This document shows, piece after piece, positions 61,662 to 64,000 of a DNA stretch of 64,000 bases. Where the stretch lies: the NCBI RefSeq assembly GCF_043290135.1, contig NW_027464588.1:2305501-2369500 (forward strand). Direction: 5' to 3'. The notes beneath the pieces were generated by a model, which saw nothing but the letters and a program-made list of their open reading frames with translations, was not told the origin of the DNA and ran no database searches. This stretch comes from Rhipicephalus microplus. Its lineage: Eukaryota > Arthropoda > Arachnida > Ixodida > Ixodidae. The position numbers were made by a program, and so were the translations under genes. How positions within the stretch are numbered: the first letter of the stretch is position 1; every line of letters begins with the position of its first letter.

Positions 61662-62544
61662 CTTGCAAGAGCTTGCATGAAGGCGGCGCTCTACAGGTCC
61701 TGTGACCACCAAGTTGAAAAGTGTTTCTTTTCGCAAGTTGACCGCCTGAAGCTTGCAGGTTTTCCTGCAACGCTTTTGACTAGTATTGCTGAAAGCCTAG
61801 TAGCAGTCTGTAAGGACAAGCGCCTGGCCACTGTGCAGTCTGAAAATAGCCGGCTAAAAAGCGTAGCAGTTATCCCCTATGTGCACAAGGTAGCGCACAA
61901 TTTAAAAAAAGTTGTCGCCAGGGCAGGCATTAAGCTGCTATTTTCTGCCCAAAATAAGCTAGGCAGCTTATGCCAGCATGTTAATCGTGAGGCACCGTAC
62001 AAAAAAGGATGTACTAAGAAGCACAGGCACAAGTTTGTGAAATGTCGTCATGGCGTTGTCTACAAGATTCCTCTTTCCTGTGGTCGGTGTTATATAGGGC
62101 AAACGGGCCGTTGTGCTAATGACCGCTTGCGCGAGCATTCAAACAAAGTTCATAATCGCGCTACAGATAGTCAGCTTTCCCTTCACTGTAACAACTGCGG
62201 TTGCCACCCATCTTTTAAAGATACCATTTTCTTATCATACTACCACGATGAACGTGCACGTCTCATTTCGGAAGCTTTTCACATTCATAACAGTGGTGAG
62301 GCATGTGTTAGCCTCCCTTCCATTTCCCTCCTTCCGAAGGAAATCAATTTTCTGTCAAACTAATTTTTTGGAATGCCTCTGCGCAGGCTCACATGCCGCT
62401 GCGTAGGCTGTTTTTTGCGATAGTGCGGTGGTATATATGTATGCTGACTGAAGAAATAAACATTTTTGGTTGCTAGTCAGCGCCCTGTCCTGTTGTCCTT
62501 CTTTTCTTGTCCCGTCTTTTTAGCGCTGTTTTTTAACTTCTGTG
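61662..62544 (+). pseudogene. Penelope-like partial inverted copy
   Basis: Reverse complement of about 60632-61522. Together they form an inverted repeat with arms of about 880 bp and a spacer of about 140 bp. Its outer end lacks the last 45 or so bases present in the main copy and meets the TSD directly. Confidence 0.87.
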
Positions 62545-62559
62545 TACGACCATGATCAG

Positions 62560-64000
62560 TGCCCTCAGATGTGCTTAGACAAACATGCCAAGAACGTATG
62601 CCAGGAACACGTGGCGACGATTTCCACTGGTTCTCCTTAAACTGACGGAATGTTTCTTGCTCGTCTGTATTTGCACACTGCAGCCTGACATTCTTGAGCT
62701 TCGCACTCATTTACGCCACCATTTGGGATGCTGACATAATCACAGCAGAGCTTGCCACTCTGAGGTTGTAGAGCGTAGCCTGATGCTTTAGGAGGCCACC
62801 AATGCCGTCACAAGAGTTCTTGCGATGTCCTGTGGCCGAAAAAATCCACTTTGTTGATATATGATCTTTCTGACATAACTCGAACAACTGGTACTTGTTT
62901 TTGAAGTGACTGGATGCGCCATCACAAACATAAGTAACATGTTTGTCAGGCTTAAGTTGTTCCTTTAAGTAGATGTGAATTATTTGTAGAGCAAAACAGG
63001 CATTTGCAGCATCATGGCATGTGTCATCACTGATGACAGCAAACTTTGATTTTATTGCTTCTTTGTGACGACACACGTGAATATAAACACCTGTTTTGTG
63101 TACCTGTTGCCCCGCCGCGGTGGTCTAGTGGCTAAGGTACTCGGCTGCTGATCCGCTGGTCGCGGGTTCGATTCCCGGCTGCGGCGGCTGCATTTCCGAT
63201 GGAGGTGGAAATGTTGTAGGCCCGTGTGCTCAGATTTGGGCGCACGTTAAAGAACCCCAGGTGGTCGAAATTTCCGGAGCCCTCCACTACGGCGTCTCTC
63301 ATAATCATATGGTGGTTTTGGTACGTTAAACCCCACAAATCAATCAATCAAATCTTGTGTACCTGTGATACGACTGTACCTCATTCGGCAAAATGGCTGT
63401 TCAATTTTCGGCGAAATCAAAGTGAAAAATGCACGATTCTTTTTCTTGGTTCGCTTTCGCCTGGCGTATTGCTGATTCTTGAATATATGTTATGTAATCA
63501 AATGTAATCCACTTCACGAACCATGGACTTAGCTCTCGCAGAAAAGCACGTGCCTGGGTTGTTTCTTTTTTACTAGATCGCAATTTTCCCATACTGCATA
63601 GGCTACCTCAATATCTTCAGGGATTCCTAAACATGTGGCTGTCAGAGCGTCCTCCTTAGCACAATAGTTAAAATGGCCTAAAAAACAATCACTTGCAGGG
63701 GAGCTGCAAAGACATAGTTCTTTGAAGAAGTCCGCCGTGTAGGCACCATCGGTGACGTCTTGTAGGGCAGAAACACACTCCGTGGCATTAGCACAGTATA
63801 TACAAAGGCACGCTTCTTGGTTTGGTGGAAGAAGAACCCACTTCGGCCTCAGTGAATAAAACTTTGAGAGCGCAATAGACGTGTTCGGATTATCTTCTCT
63901 GAAGAGACGGTAAGCCTCTCGCACCGAACGAGTCATAAACCTTTTCGAAACGAGCTCCTTTTTTCCGTCAATGATAACCGATACTACATTTTTTTGTTGG
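62560..64000 (-). pseudogene. Transposase-like gene of unassigned family (runs off the window)
   Basis: From the window edge on the minus strand: IIDGKKELVSKRFMTRSVREAYRLF continues into SLRPKWVLLPPNQEACLCIYCANA. After a frame change come ELSPWFVKWITFDYITYI and IFHFDFAEN. Then a stop where Trp or Tyr is expected, the Ruka insertion, and KFAVISDDTCHDAANACFAL. VTYVCDGASSHFKNKYQLF and FSATGHRKNSCDGIGGLLKHQ follow. Asp residues in the HFD, SDD and CDG positions and the GH-K--CDGIGG motif suggest a DDE-type enzyme domesticated or spread as a transposon in arthropods, but I cannot name the superfamily. Stops near 62713 and 63393 and the SINE make it non-functional. Confidence 0.6.
63108..63354 (+). 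mobile_element. Ruka SINE inserted in the transposase-like gene, 12-bp TSD
   Basis: Full-length plus-strand SINE (TGGTCTAGTGG, GGTTCGATTCC, CAATCAATCAAATC end). TTGTGTACCTGT at 63096-63107 and 63355-63366 is a perfect duplication. Removing it rejoins the host coding sequence. Confidence 0.93.

Larger units (their letters stand above)
58007..62544 (-). mobile_element. Composite Penelope-like element insertion with 12-bp TSD
   Basis: TACGACCATGAT at 57995-58006 and 62545-62556 bounds three pieces: a near full-length minus-strand copy (58007-60588), a partial copy in tandem (about 60589-61657, 3' part only) and a partial inverted copy (about 61662-62544). Tandem and inverted partial copies upstream of the main body are typical of Penelope-type insertions and arise from their unusual target-primed integration. 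The shared parts look nearly identical, so the insertion is recent. Confidence 0.9.

Overview
The window looks like intergenic DNA from a hard tick (Ixodidae). The strongest clue is a tRNA-headed SINE that I recognise as the ixodid Ruka family. Four roughly full-length copies and several fragments occur here. Tick-style RNase H-bearing LINEs, BEL/Pao and Ty3/Gypsy elements, Penelope-like elements and long tetranucleotide microsatellites agree. I see no operons, Shine-Dalgarno sites or other prokaryotic signs. The only plausible host gene is a small cysteine-stabilised (CS-alpha-beta) secreted peptide at 2856-3074, with a splice acceptor just upstream and a polyadenylation signal at 3628.

Layout. 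0-7 kb: old repeats, the peptide gene, a Penelope fragment, a Ruka SINE and the first copies of a short repeat with a palindromic core. 7.8-13.6 kb: an interspersed repeat carrying a GGAC/ACGG-type minisatellite, a LINE ORF1 with a 2A-like motif behind 286-bp tandem units, and a SINE with two tRNA-like heads. 13.6-19 kb: mostly unrecognised DNA with a 290-bp CATA microsatellite.

19-41.2 kb is one nest. A minus-strand RNase H-type LINE (about 19.03-41.19 kb) is split by three LTR elements: non-autonomous LTR-A (19984-22543), a Ty3/Gypsy element (23783-29075) whose integrase lies before the RT/RNase H region, and a BEL/Pao element (about 31827-40697). The BEL element is itself split by the minisatellite repeat (about 33302-34097) and by LTR-B (34512-36888). 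The LTR-A, Gypsy and LTR-B insertions have 4-5 bp target-site duplications (TSDs), and the LINE reading frame resumes across the gaps.

41-57 kb: a possible inverted-end element, an eleven-copy array of the palindromic-core repeat, a second nest (CR1-like LINE inside an RNase H LINE with a 14-bp TSD inside another repeat), a GATA microsatellite, a roughly 149-bp tandem repeat and a 33-bp-arm hairpin. 57.99-62.56 kb: a Penelope-like insertion of three pieces (full-length, partial tandem, partial inverted) bounded by a 12-bp TSD. 62.56-64 kb: a decayed transposase-like gene interrupted by a Ruka SINE with a 12-bp TSD.

Nothing here forms a cellular pathway; the genes are almost all parts of mobile elements. 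The observations most worth following are the Gypsy element with integrase before RT/RNase H and a SCAN-like gag, the roughly 73-bp palindromic-core repeat that seems to have inserted into a LINE, the composite Penelope insertion, and the two LTR elements that carry a long Ser/Thr/Pro-rich ORF but no pol. All homology calls come from reading motifs by eye; no database search was run.
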